A stretch of 64,000 nucleotides of DNA from Clostridia bacterium. GTDB taxonomy: Bacteria; Bacillota; Clostridia; Christensenellales; CAG-138. Both the position numbers and the translations under genes were made by a program. Shown here piece by piece: positions 28,535-36,649 of this stretch. A model generated the notes under the pieces. That model worked only from the letters and a program-made list of their open reading frames with translations, ran no database searches and was not told the origin of the DNA. The stretch lies in contig JAFWOT010000002.1 in the NCBI GenBank assembly GCA_017509785.1, positions 1 through 64,000 of the forward strand, read 5' to 3'. The stretch's first letter is position 1. The number at the start of each line of letters is the position of its first letter.

Positions 28535-29662
28535 TTATAGGCCGAGTACGCTCCTCAGAAGGAAGAGCGCGTCGGCGGAGTTGACCGTGCCGTTGCCGTC
28601 CACGTCGCAGATATCGAGCAGATCGGCGGGGATGAGATCCGTGCCGCCCATCGCGTAGCGGAGTATGAGCAGGGCGTCGGTGGAGTTGACCGTGCCGTTG
28701 CCGTCGGCGTCGCCGGTCTCGAGCTCACCCTCGGGGCGATAGATGGTGTAAACGTCCATAGCCTCGCTGACGAAGCTCAGATCGTGATCCCAGCCCACGA
28801 AAACGTAACCCTCATGCACGGGAGCCTCGGGCGGCTCGACGGGGTTGCCGTACTGGATGTACTTCGAGACGATCTTTTCGCCGGTGATGCTGTCATAGAA
28901 GCGGACGCGGAAGGTCCTGATATTGTAGTTGGCTGTGATGGTGGTGGGCCCCATGATGTAGGGAGGGGTCGCGGGGCTCCAGCCGGAGAAGGTGTAACCC
29001 GTTACCTCGGGCGGAGTGGGATAGGTGGGCTGAGCGCCCGCGTGTACGGTCTGGGTAGCGAAGACCTCGCCCGTTACGCCGTTGACGAAGGATACGTCGT
29101 AGTAATCGTCGGAATAGTAGCCCATCCACTGAGCGATCTTCGCGGTCAGCGCGGCGTAGGTGGTGCCGCCGCCGATGAAGTCGACGACCACGCCCTCGCT
29201 GTTGACTATGAAGCTCTGGGGAACGTAGTTGTTCTGGGAATAGAGGCCGTAGAGCACGTCATCCTGAATGACGTTCATGTAGGTGTAGCCGTTGTTCTGA
29301 AGATGGTTCCACTCACCGGCGTAGGAGCCGCTGATCCACAGCGAGCAGCAGCCGACGATGAGCACGCCCTGCTCGCCGTATTCCTCATGCACCTGCTGGA
29401 AGTAGGGCATCTCGGCAACGCAGGGGCCGCAGCCGTTCGACCATACGTTTATGATCGTGATGGTGTGGGAAGCGAAATCCTCCGCGGTGAGGAAATCGGT
29501 GGTCGAGGGAGCGCCGCCGGCGGTAAGATACGCCGCGTGTACAGCGGAGATATCCGTACCAACGGGATTAACGTCCCTTGTGCCGATCACGTCCGCGGCA
29601 AGCGCGGGCACGCATACGGCGAACATCATCGCCGCGAGAAGAACAGCAAGTATCCTTTTCAT
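28535..29662 (-). CDS. Secreted thioredoxin-like protein with InlB-type repeats and dockerin
   Basis: 375 residues. Signal peptide ending VCVPALAA (about residue 23). A TlpA/ResA-like thioredoxin domain (about 55-185) has INVWSNGCGPCVAEMPYF, with the redox pair Cys78-Cys81, and the cis-Pro region NNYVPQSFIVN. Two MucBP/InlB B-repeat modules follow (YPTPPEVTGYTFSGWSP; EPPEAPVHEGYVFVGW). A C-terminal type I dockerin has two loops (GDADGNGTVNSTDALLILR and CDVDGNGTVNSADALFLLR). It should be exported and act on thiols or disulfides outside the cell while docked through the last domain. There is no lipobox, unlike most exported thioredoxins of Gram-positives. Confidence 0.88.
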   Translation of the reverse strand: MKRILAVLLAAMMFAVCVPALAADVIGTRDVNPVGTDISAVHAAYLTAGGAPSTTDFLTAEDFASHTITIINVWSNGCGPCVAEMPYFQQVHEEYGEQGVLIVGCCSLWISGSYAGEWNHLQNNGYTYMNVIQDDVLYGLYSQNNYVPQSFIVNSEGVVVDFIGGGTTYAALTAKIAQWMGYYSDDYYDVSFVNGVTGEVFATQTVHAGAQPTYPTPPEVTGYTFSGWSPATPPYIMGPTTITANYNIRTFRVRFYDSITGEKIVSKYIQYGNPVEPPEAPVHEGYVFVGWDHDLSFVSEAMDVYTIYRPEGELETGDADGNGTVNSTDALLILRYAMGGTDLIPADLLDICDVDGNGTVNSADALFLLRSVLGL

Positions 29663-29709
29663 TGGTTTTATCCTCCTGTTTATTAGGCAGAGCCTTTATG
29701 TCTGTATAC

Positions 29710-29738
29710 ATTATATCATCAAGCATAAAAAGAATCAA
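29710..29738 (-). promoter_or_regulatory. Sigma-A promoter of the thioredoxin-dockerin gene
   Basis: TTGATT, 17 bp, TATAAT on the minus strand, with AGGAGG shortly before the ATG at 29662. Confidence 0.72.
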
Positions 29739-29782
29739 CACCGCAGATAAAAAACACGGCGCATATTTCATTCCTTTATGGT

Positions 29783-29811
29783 TTGCCAATCGGCGGCTTA
29801 TGTGCTATAAT
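29783..29811 (+). promoter_or_regulatory. Sigma-A promoter of the AEC permease
   Basis: TTGCCA, 17 bp, TATAAT, 44 bp before the ATG. Confidence 0.72.
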
Positions 29812-29855
29812 CCCTATGGTAAAGTTAAGGAAGGGCTTCCGGGGGGCATACGGAA

Positions 29856-30890
29856 ATGATAAACACTCTCCTGCATTCATTCGCGGCGGTCGCGATAGTG
29901 ATGGCAATAGTCGCGGTAGGTTATCTGTTCGCCCGAAAAGGCTACATTAAGCGCGAGCACAAGAGCCTCATGACAAAGCTCATAATAAACGCGGGCATGC
30001 CGGCCCTCGTCATGAGCAACATATTGGGCTCGCTCGATCTCGATACGATGGGGGATCCGTTGAAGCTCATAGGCATTCCCGTGCTTTCGATGGCTTCGAC
30101 GCTTCTCATCGGGCTGCTCCTCGCAAAGCTCATAAAGCCCTCCGCCGTGCGGCGGGGCGGGTTCGTCGTAATGTGCGCCTTCTCGAACTCGATATTCGTC
30201 GGGCTCCCAATGAACACCGGCCTCTTCGGCGACGCGGCGGTCCCTTACGTGATGATATTCTACATGGTCAACACGACCTTCTTCTGGACGGTCGGCAACT
30301 ACCTTATAAATAAGAGCGGCGAGGCCGGACGCGGCGGCAAGGCGAAGCTCAGCCTCGGGAAGAGCCTCAAAAAGCTCCTCTCTCCTCCTCTCATCGCGCT
30401 GATGATCGCGATACCCCTGCTGATACTGGAATTCAACCTCGGCAAAAACGAAGCCTTCATGAGCGCCTTTGCCGCGTGGAGCGGGCATGATATTGTCACC
30501 CTCGTGCAGAGCTCTTTCATAAAGATGTGCGGCTACGTCGGCAATATAGTCACGCCGCTCGCGCTCCTCTACATAGGCTCCGCGCTTTACGAATACGGCT
30601 TCAAATCGCTGAGGCCCGATAAGGACATGTGGGCGGCTATGGCGGTGCGGTTCATACTGGCGCCCGCCATAATGCTGCTCTTATGCAGGGCGCTCGGCCT
30701 CGGCGGGGTCGGCTCGGGCGTCTTCGTCATCGAGGCTGCCATGCCCGTCATGACCCAGGCGGTCGTGCTTGCCGCCTCCTGTGACGCGGATGAGAGCTTC
30801 GTCGCCGCCGGAATGTGCCTGACGACGCTCGGCTGCTTCGTGCTGGTGCCCGTGCTCATGCTCATAATGAAGGCGCTCGGCCTCGTCTGA
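29856..30890 (+). CDS. AEC family (auxin-efflux-carrier-type) permease
   Basis: 344 residues with about ten hydrophobic segments in two halves. VAVGYLFARKGYIKREHKSLMTKL at the start, the FSNSIFVGLPMNTGLFGD motif (about 108-125) and a second half ending TTLGCFVLVPVLMLIMKAL are typical of the AEC/malate-permease family. Members export or import carboxylates and other anions; the substrate here cannot be told. It is transcribed divergently from the thioredoxin-dockerin gene and lies 41 bp upstream of gltX. Confidence 0.9.
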   Translation: MINTLLHSFAAVAIVMAIVAVGYLFARKGYIKREHKSLMTKLIINAGMPALVMSNILGSLDLDTMGDPLKLIGIPVLSMASTLLIGLLLAKLIKPSAVRRGGFVVMCAFSNSIFVGLPMNTGLFGDAAVPYVMIFYMVNTTFFWTVGNYLINKSGEAGRGGKAKLSLGKSLKKLLSPPLIALMIAIPLLILEFNLGKNEAFMSAFAAWSGHDIVTLVQSSFIKMCGYVGNIVTPLALLYIGSALYEYGFKSLRPDKDMWAAMAVRFILAPAIMLLLCRALGLGGVGSGVFVIEAAMPVMTQAVVLAASCDADESFVAAGMCLTTLGCFVLVPVLMLIMKALGLV

Positions 30891-30931
30891 GCGCGGAATA
30901 AATACGCAATCGTTTGAAAGGAACTCATCAT

Positions 30932-32392
30932 ATGAAAGTCAGGACTCGTTTTGCTCCCTCCCCGACGGGATTCATGCACGTCGGCAACCTCCGCACCGCG
31001 CTCTACGCGTGGCTCTGGGCGAAGAAGAACGACGGCGTCTTCATGCTCCGCATAGAGGACACCGATCAGGCGCGCTTCGTCGAGGGCGCGGAGGAAATGG
31101 TCTACAAGACCCTCCGCACCGCCGGCCTTATCTGGGACGAGGGCCCCGATATAGGCGGCGAATACGGCCCCTACGTTCAGTCGCAGAGGAAGGATATGTA
31201 CCTGCCCTATGCGAAGCAGCTCGTTGAGAGCGGGCACGCCTATTACTGCTTCTGCACGAAGGAGGAGCTTGACGAGCGCAGGGCCAAGGTCGAGGCCGGG
31301 GGCGGCACGTTCAAGTACGACAAGCACTGCCTCAATATGCCGAAGGAGGAGGTCGAGCGCCGCCTCGCCGCGGGCGAGCCCTACGTCATAAGGCAGAACG
31401 TCCCCGCGGAGGGCAAGGCGGATTTCGACGACGCGATATTCGGGCATATCGAGGTCGACTGCTCCGAGCTCGACGACATGATCCTCATAAAGGCCGACGG
31501 CATGCCGACCTACAATTTCGCGAACGTCATCGACGATCACACCATGGGCGTGACGCACGTGCTTCGCGGGATGGAGTACCTCTCCTCCACGCCGAAGTAC
31601 AACCTGCTCTACGACGCCTTCGGCTGGGAGAAGCCCACATACGTCCACCTCACCACCATAATGCGCGACGCGACGCACAAGCTCTCCAAGCGCGACGGCG
31701 ACGCCACGTTTGAGGATCTCATCAACCTCGGCTATCTGCCCGAGGCCATCATCAACTACCTTGCGCTCGTGGGCTGGAGCCCCGGAGACGAGCGCGAGTT
31801 CTTCACCCTCAAAGAGCTGACGGAGGCGTTCAGCCTCGAGGGGCTGTCGAAATCCCCCGCGATATTCGACCACAACAAGCTCCGCTGGATGAACGCCGAG
31901 TACATCCGCCGCATGGACGGCCGCGCCTATTTTGAAAAGGCGCTCCCGTGGCTCGAAAAGGCGGGCGTCGGCTCCATCGCCGCGGACCCCGCGAACGAGG
32001 ACATACTCATCCGCATACTCCAGCCGAGGACGGAGGTCTTCTCCGATATAGCTAACGTGGTCGATTTCCTCGCGGAGCTCGACGAGAGCTATGACGTTGA
32101 GCTCTTCACAAACAAGAAGTCGAAGACCAACCCCGAGGTCTCCAAGGCCGTGCTCGAGGCCGTCATCCCCATGCTGGAGAGCCTGCCCGAGTGGACGGAG
32201 ACCTCACTGCACGACGCGCTCATAGGCTACGCCGCGGAGCACGGCATGAAGAACGGCACCCTCCTCTGGCCCGTGAGGATAGCGATGTCCGGCCGCACCG
32301 TCACCCCCGGCGGCGCCATCGAGATAGCGGCGCTCCTCGGGCGCGATGAAGCCCTTCGCAGATTGCGGCTCGGGCTTGAAAAACTGAACTGA
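30932..32392 (+). CDS. gltX: Glutamyl-tRNA synthetase
   Basis: 486 residues. Class I motif 1 FAPSPTGFMHVGNLRTAL (HIGH as HVGN) and KLSKRDGDATFEDL (KMSKS as KLSKR), with the intervening LRIEDTDQARFVE. It charges tRNA-Glu with glutamate. The ATG at 30932 has AAAGGA nine bases upstream; an in-frame TTG at 30914 is less likely. Whether it also charges tRNA-Gln (as in organisms using GatCAB) cannot be decided from sequence alone. A bidirectional terminator follows. Confidence 0.97.
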   Translation: MKVRTRFAPSPTGFMHVGNLRTALYAWLWAKKNDGVFMLRIEDTDQARFVEGAEEMVYKTLRTAGLIWDEGPDIGGEYGPYVQSQRKDMYLPYAKQLVESGHAYYCFCTKEELDERRAKVEAGGGTFKYDKHCLNMPKEEVERRLAAGEPYVIRQNVPAEGKADFDDAIFGHIEVDCSELDDMILIKADGMPTYNFANVIDDHTMGVTHVLRGMEYLSSTPKYNLLYDAFGWEKPTYVHLTTIMRDATHKLSKRDGDATFEDLINLGYLPEAIINYLALVGWSPGDEREFFTLKELTEAFSLEGLSKSPAIFDHNKLRWMNAEYIRRMDGRAYFEKALPWLEKAGVGSIAADPANEDILIRILQPRTEVFSDIANVVDFLAELDESYDVELFTNKKSKTNPEVSKAVLEAVIPMLESLPEWTETSLHDALIGYAAEHGMKNGTLLWPVRIAMSGRTVTPGGAIEIAALLGRDEALRRLRLGLEKLN

Positions 32393-32401
32393 ACATAAAG
32401 A

Positions 32402-32427
32402 AAAAAGCCTGCGTCTGCGGGCTTTTT
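32402..32427. terminator. Bidirectional terminator after gltX
   Basis: AAAAAGCC/GGCTTTTT arms with an inner TGC/GCG pairing and a four-base loop. It touches the stop of the convergent gene at 32427. Confidence 0.72.
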
Positions 32428-32894
32428 CAATACGGCCTTTCGCCCGTTGCGTATTCGCCGAGGCGGTCGGCCCAATTCTCGGGGAAGCGGTCGGTGTATT
32501 CGACGGCTCTTGAGCGGTACACGGCGCGGCGCTTCGCGTAGACGCGCACCCATATCACCGAGGGCAGCGCGACGGCGGGCAGATAGAGCGGCCCGAGTAT
32601 CAGCGACTGGACGCTGTGCCCGTACTCGTGAACGCGCAGATGCTCCCTGTCATATTCGCTCCAGCCGCGGGGGATGAATATGAACGACCCCAGCGAGAAC
32701 CCGTCCCTGTTGGAAAGGAACCGCACGTTGTTGTAGACGGTGACGACCGCCCCGTGAAAGCGGTATCTTTCGCCCCGGAGCATCGGCAGGAGCAGCGCGC
32801 CGACGAGGTTCTGCGGCAGGCCCCAGGTCCATTGCAGTATGTGGAAGAGCGCCGCGCGGAGCGGCTTCGGTATTTTCAGAAAGCCCTTTTCCAT
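32427..32894 (-). CDS. Small membrane-associated protein with HExxH motif
   Basis: 155 residues, no signal peptide. RVHEYGHSVQSLILGPLYLP (His89, Glu90, His93) gives an HExxH zinc-binding motif next to a hydrophobic segment (about 95-120). A conserved-looking C-terminal RFPENWADRLGEYA follows; Glu132 could be the third ligand. The protein may be a minimal membrane zinc peptidase or a metal-binding relic; the family is not recognised by name. The ATG at 32894 lies only six bases after a perfect -10 box, so the transcript may be leaderless. No Shine-Dalgarno fits between. Confidence 0.7.
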   Translation of the reverse strand: MEKGFLKIPKPLRAALFHILQWTWGLPQNLVGALLLPMLRGERYRFHGAVVTVYNNVRFLSNRDGFSLGSFIFIPRGWSEYDREHLRVHEYGHSVQSLILGPLYLPAVALPSVIWVRVYAKRRAVYRSRAVEYTDRFPENWADRLGEYATGERPY

Positions 32895-32900
32895 GCGCCT

Positions 32901-32929
32901 ATTATAATCCCGAAGACGGCCCCTGTCAA
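32901..32929 (-). promoter_or_regulatory. Full-consensus sigma-A promoter abutting a start codon
   Basis: TTGACA, 17 bp, TATAAT on the minus strand. The -10 box ends six bases before the ATG at 32894, so transcription should begin at or within one or two bases of the start codon. Confidence 0.8.
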
Positions 32930-33006
32930 CGAGGCGGCGCGGGCGCGGAGTTTGTAAATTCCGTGTAATTTTTTGCCCCGGGTTCTTGAAATCCGCTCCG
33001 CTTCGA

Positions 33007-33012
33007 TATAAT
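33007..33012 (+). promoter_or_regulatory. -10 element of the 33050 gene
   Basis: TATAAT, preceded at 15 bp by TTGAAA. The short spacer makes the -35 assignment tentative. Confidence 0.5.
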
Positions 33013-33049
33013 ATTAAGGTGTCAATATCATCGAAACGGAGACGAAACA

Positions 33050-33487
33050 ATGAATTTCAGAGAGAGATTACAGCGCTTCTTCATCGGGCGCTACGGCGGA
33101 GACGGACTTAACACGGCGCTCAACGTCTGCGCGCTCGTCAGCTTCTTTGCGGCGTGGATATTCTCCGCCGCGGTCAGGAGCACCGCCGGCGCGATCGTCG
33201 GCTGGGTGCTTTACGCCATTGCCGCCGCCCTGCTCGGGTTCGGCATATTCAGGATGCTCAGCCGCAACCTCAGCGCGAGGCGCGCCGAATACGAATGGTA
33301 CCGCAGCCATATAGCCGCGCCGCTCGCGAAAAGGCGCAGCACGGCAAGGACGAAGCGCGCACAGTCGGCGACCCACCGCTTTTTCAGATGCCCCAAATGC
33401 GGGCAGACCGTCCGCGTCCCCAGGGGGAAGGGGCGCATACGCATAACCTGCCCCAAATGCGGGCACTCCTTCGAGAAAAAGAGCTGA
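33050..33487 (+). CDS. Membrane protein with C-terminal zinc ribbon
   Basis: 145 residues. Two membrane helices (about 24-42 and 47-68) precede a basic linker. The C-terminal zinc ribbon has FRCPKCGQTVRVPRG and RITCPKCGHSFEKKS, i.e. two CPxCG knuckles 22 residues apart. Similar small proteins are common in Clostridia without an assigned function; the ribbon resembles MJ0042/zinc-finger domains. RBS GGAGA before ATG. It is followed by a 200-bp gap with a terminator. Confidence 0.8.
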   Translation: MNFRERLQRFFIGRYGGDGLNTALNVCALVSFFAAWIFSAAVRSTAGAIVGWVLYAIAAALLGFGIFRMLSRNLSARRAEYEWYRSHIAAPLAKRRSTARTKRAQSATHRFFRCPKCGQTVRVPRGKGRIRITCPKCGHSFEKKS

Positions 33488-33564
33488 ACGATAGCTCCGG
33501 GGCTTAGCCGAATGGTCATAAGGCAGTATTTGTAAGCCATACCCAAACAAACTGATTACAAAGT

Positions 33565-33608
33565 AAAAAGCTCTTTGCATTGGTTTTAGCCATTGCAAGA
33601 GCTTTTTT
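33565..33608. terminator. Strong bidirectional terminator
   Basis: AAAAAGCTCTT and AAGAGCTTTTTT arms with further TGCA pairings. It serves the 33050 gene (+) and the CapA-like gene (-). The 75 bp before it (33488-33564) contain nothing I can assign; a tRNA-like string there fails as a tRNA. Confidence 0.8.
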
Positions 33609-33688
33609 GCTGTATTTTCGGGGATATGTCTCGCAGGAGCGATCCTGATTTGTTGCATGATCGCAGTTCCGCGCCTCTCGCGGGCCGC

Positions 33689-35113
33689 TTACAGCGTGCC
33701 CATTATGTCTATCGTATTGCCTATAATGCCGGTGATCCTCTCGTAGGCGGGAGCGAAATACTCCGAATAATCCCCCCCGTTATAGGGATAGGAGACGGGG
33801 ACGACCGCGTAATCCCTGTTCTTATAGGAGAGGAAAACGCGGCACGGGATATAGCCCTCGTCCTTCATATAGATATTGCCGTTCTCATCGCGGGCGAGCT
33901 TTATGCGGAGTATTATCGTATCCTTCGTGACGACCTTCTTCTGATGCGAGACGAAGTTCCCCATCGAATAGACTATGGGGACGATCCTGCCGTCCGAGGC
34001 GGTTATCCTGTCGTATGGCTGCAGCGCGTGGGGATGCGAACCGATTATGTAATCGACTCCGGCGTCCGCGAGCTCCTGCGCCCAGACGTACTGCTCCTCG
34101 GCGGGGACGTTCTCATACTCGACGCCCCAATGTATGTACACCATGACGTACTCCGCGCCGGCGGCCTTCACCGCGGCGACGTCCCTCTCGACGATCTCCT
34201 TCGAATAGGGGTTTAGGAGTATGCGCACTCCGTCGGAGGTCAGATGCTCCTCCTTGTGGTTGAAGTAGGTGGCGTAGCTCATGAAGCCCACGTTGATGCC
34301 GTTCACGTCGACGACGACGTATCTGCACTCCGCCGCGTTGCGGTAGAGGCCGGTGTGGATGAGCTTGTACTCGTCGACGCGGTCGAGCGTGTCGTAAATG
34401 CCGCGCACGCCGGTATCGCAGTTGTGATTGTTGCTCATGACGACGAGATCGTAGCCCGCGTCGCGTATCGCCTCGAGGAAGGTGGCGGGCGCGTTGAGGT
34501 GCGGCCTCTCCTCCACGTCGATCATCTCCGCCATGTAGGGCGCGCTCTCGGAAAGGGTGGCCTCCAGATTGCCGACGACGAGATCGGCTTTTTTGAACAC
34601 GTTCCTGACAAAATCGAAGCTCCCGCGGAAATCGTAGCCCGTTGCCGTTTTGCCGGCCTCCTGCTGGCGGGTCTGGCACATGAGGTCGCCGGTGAGCATT
34701 ATAACGGATTCGCCGTCGTTATCCGCCTCGGAGGAATGGTAGATCCCGTCCTCCCCCATGGCGAAGCGGGGCTCCTCGATCGGGTGATTGGGAAGCTCCT
34801 TCTCCCTTTCAACGGGCTCGTAATCGAGCGGATAATACTCGTACCACGCTATCGCCTGTTCCACGCTGACGGGGATGGGCTCCGGCGTCGGCTCGGGCTC
34901 CGGCGTCGGCTCTGCGGTCGGGACAGCGGTAGGCACGGCCGTCTCCGCCGGGGAGACCGGCCCCTGCGAGGGCTCCGTATACGCGTCGGGCGGCAGGGTG
35001 ACGTAAGCGGCGGGCGGGTCGATCACCACGACCTCGGGCCCTCCCGGAGCGGCGCAGCCCGCGGCGCCGAGCGCCAGCGCAAGTATCAGGAGCAGGGCAA
35101 TTCTCTTTTTCAT
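33689..35113 (-). CDS. CapA/PgsA-family lipoprotein (metallophosphatase fold)
   Basis: 474 residues. Lipobox LGAAGC, then a long Pro/Thr/Glu linker (about 40-85). The CapA domain has IMLTGDLMC (D ligand), LVVGNLEATLSE, VMSNNHNCDTGVRG (N-x-H), VYIHWGVEY, IIGSHPHALQP (H-x-H) and PIVYSMGNFVS. CapA/PgsA homologues take part in poly-gamma-glutamate synthesis or act as surface phosphatases. No capB/capC is nearby, so a PGA role is not supported by context. ATG with AAAGGAA upstream. The MATE gene lies 21 bp upstream. Confidence 0.9.
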   Translation of the reverse strand: MKKRIALLLILALALGAAGCAAPGGPEVVVIDPPAAYVTLPPDAYTEPSQGPVSPAETAVPTAVPTAEPTPEPEPTPEPIPVSVEQAIAWYEYYPLDYEPVEREKELPNHPIEEPRFAMGEDGIYHSSEADNDGESVIMLTGDLMCQTRQQEAGKTATGYDFRGSFDFVRNVFKKADLVVGNLEATLSESAPYMAEMIDVEERPHLNAPATFLEAIRDAGYDLVVMSNNHNCDTGVRGIYDTLDRVDEYKLIHTGLYRNAAECRYVVVDVNGINVGFMSYATYFNHKEEHLTSDGVRILLNPYSKEIVERDVAAVKAAGAEYVMVYIHWGVEYENVPAEEQYVWAQELADAGVDYIIGSHPHALQPYDRITASDGRIVPIVYSMGNFVSHQKKVVTKDTIILRIKLARDENGNIYMKDEGYIPCRVFLSYKNRDYAVVPVSYPYNGGDYSEYFAPAYERITGIIGNTIDIMGTL

Positions 35114-35134
35114 CGGGGTTCCTTTCGTCGCGGA

Positions 35135-36529
35135 TCAGAGGTCCTTTATCGCGGCAAGCTCGTTCTTCCGGAGCTTGCTCATATAATAGCTGCTCACGGC
35201 CAGCGACATCAGCTCCGCGATGAGGAACGACCACCACACCGCGTCAAGCCTGTGCGTGAGGAGCGCGAGCAGCGCCGCCGCCGGCAGCAGGGCGACGAGC
35301 TGACGCATGAGCGAAACTATCATGCTGTAGAAGCCCTTGCCCGTTGCCTGGAAGAGCGTACCCATCGTTATGCACACCGCCGCTATCGGGAAGTGGATCG
35401 ATATGGTGCGGAAGGCCTGTATGCCCGCGCCGGATATCGTGCCCTTCGTGTCGAATATGGAAACGATCTGCTTCGGGAAGAGCTGGAAGAGAACGAGCCC
35501 GATCGTCATTATCATCACGCAGACGATCAGAGTCCGCTTCCACGTATCCATCAGGCGCCGGTAGCTCTTCGCGCCGTAATTGTAAGCGATTATCGACATT
35601 GAAGCGTTCGTTATGCCGAACAGGGGCATAAAGATTATTGATTGCATCTTATAATATATACTCATTATCGCCACGCCCATGCCGTCGGTGAGGAAGCGTG
35701 AGAGTATGAAATTCATGCCCGTGTTCATGACGGAGCCTATCCCCTGCATTATAATGGAGGGAAGGCCCACGCGATAGATCTCCCTGATGGAATCGCGGTT
35801 CGGTCTGAATTTCCTGAAGGAGACCTTTATCTCATGCTTGCCGACAACGACGAGCAGCATAGCGATGACCATGCTGACCCACTGGCCCATGACGGTCGCT
35901 ATCGCGGCGCCGGCGATGCCCATCTTGGGGAAGCCCCAGTAGCCGAATATGAAGAGCGGGTCGAATATGATATTGACGATCGCGCCCGCGAGCTGCGCAA
36001 CCATGGACAGCGTCGTCTTGCCCATGGACTGGAGGATCCTGTCGAACCCGAGGTGGATGAATATGCCGAGGCCGAACACCATGCAGATGCGCAGATAGGT
36101 CACGCCGAGCTCGTAAAGGGTCGGGTCGTCCGTGAAGATATGGAAGAACGGACCGATGACCGTGAGCCCGAGCACGAGGAACACCATCGCCGAAACGAAT
36201 TCGAGGAAGAGCCCGTTCGAGGCAGCGGAGTTCGCGTCTTCGAATCGCTTCTCTCCGAGCCTGCGGCTCATGAGCGAGTTCATGCCGACCGCCGTTCCTA
36301 TCGCGACGGCGAGCATCAGAAGCTGTATGGGGTAGGCGAGGCCGACCGCGGTCAGCGCGCTGTTCGCCCCGGAGGACGCGGTATCCTCGATCCTTGCGAC
36401 GAAGACCGAATCGACTACGTTATAGAGTGCCTGCACGAGCATCGAAATGACCATCGGCAGCGACATATTGAACATCAGCTTGCCGATGGGCATGGTGCCC
36501 ATCTTGTTTTCCTTTAAATTTCTTTCCAC
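35135..36529 (-). CDS. MATE family efflux transporter
   Basis: 464 residues with about twelve membrane helices. The N-terminal KLMFNMSLPMVISMLVQALY and VDSVFVARI, and MNSLMSRRLGEKRFEDAN, are typical of MATE proteins of the NorM/DinF group. These exchange drugs or metabolites for Na or H. The start is taken as GTG at 36529 (AGAGGG six bases upstream); an ATG ten codons later also has a good site. It should be co-transcribed with the CapA-like gene. Confidence 0.93.
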   Translation of the reverse strand: MERNLKENKMGTMPIGKLMFNMSLPMVISMLVQALYNVVDSVFVARIEDTASSGANSALTAVGLAYPIQLLMLAVAIGTAVGMNSLMSRRLGEKRFEDANSAASNGLFLEFVSAMVFLVLGLTVIGPFFHIFTDDPTLYELGVTYLRICMVFGLGIFIHLGFDRILQSMGKTTLSMVAQLAGAIVNIIFDPLFIFGYWGFPKMGIAGAAIATVMGQWVSMVIAMLLVVVGKHEIKVSFRKFRPNRDSIREIYRVGLPSIIMQGIGSVMNTGMNFILSRFLTDGMGVAIMSIYYKMQSIIFMPLFGITNASMSIIAYNYGAKSYRRLMDTWKRTLIVCVMIMTIGLVLFQLFPKQIVSIFDTKGTISGAGIQAFRTISIHFPIAAVCITMGTLFQATGKGFYSMIVSLMRQLVALLPAAALLALLTHRLDAVWWSFLIAELMSLAVSSYYMSKLRKNELAAIKDL

Positions 36530-36614
36530 TATGATCCCTCTGTACGATCGATATAACCCAATAATGTTATCATAAAAATACTGTCAATACAAGGGGGATC
36601 CGCAAAAGTATATG

Positions 36615-36642
36615 AAAAAGCCGCACGGTTCGCCCGCGCGGC
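36615..36642 (-). terminator. Terminator at the end of the rpmG-to-rsmI gene run
   Basis: On the minus strand GCCGCGCGG, loop GCGAA, CCGTGCGGC (one G-U pair), then TTTTTC. It lies eight bases after the rsmI stop. Confidence 0.75.
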
Positions 36643-36649
36643 CTGCGCT

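Noticed and set aside
29856..30890. Possible amino-acid exporter or malate-specific permease.
   Set aside because: The AEC fold is clear but nothing in sequence or context fixes the substrate.
33498..33560. tRNA-like string (GGGGCTTAGCC, a D-arm-like GCC...GGC, and TTTGTAA resembling a Thr anticodon loop).
   Set aside because: No T-arm TTCGANNC, the anticodon stem does not pair, and no matching 3' acceptor strand. At best a decayed remnant.
33689..35113. Reading the CapA-like lipoprotein as a poly-gamma-glutamate synthesis gene.
   Set aside because: No capB, capC or pgsE neighbours; the next gene is a MATE exporter.
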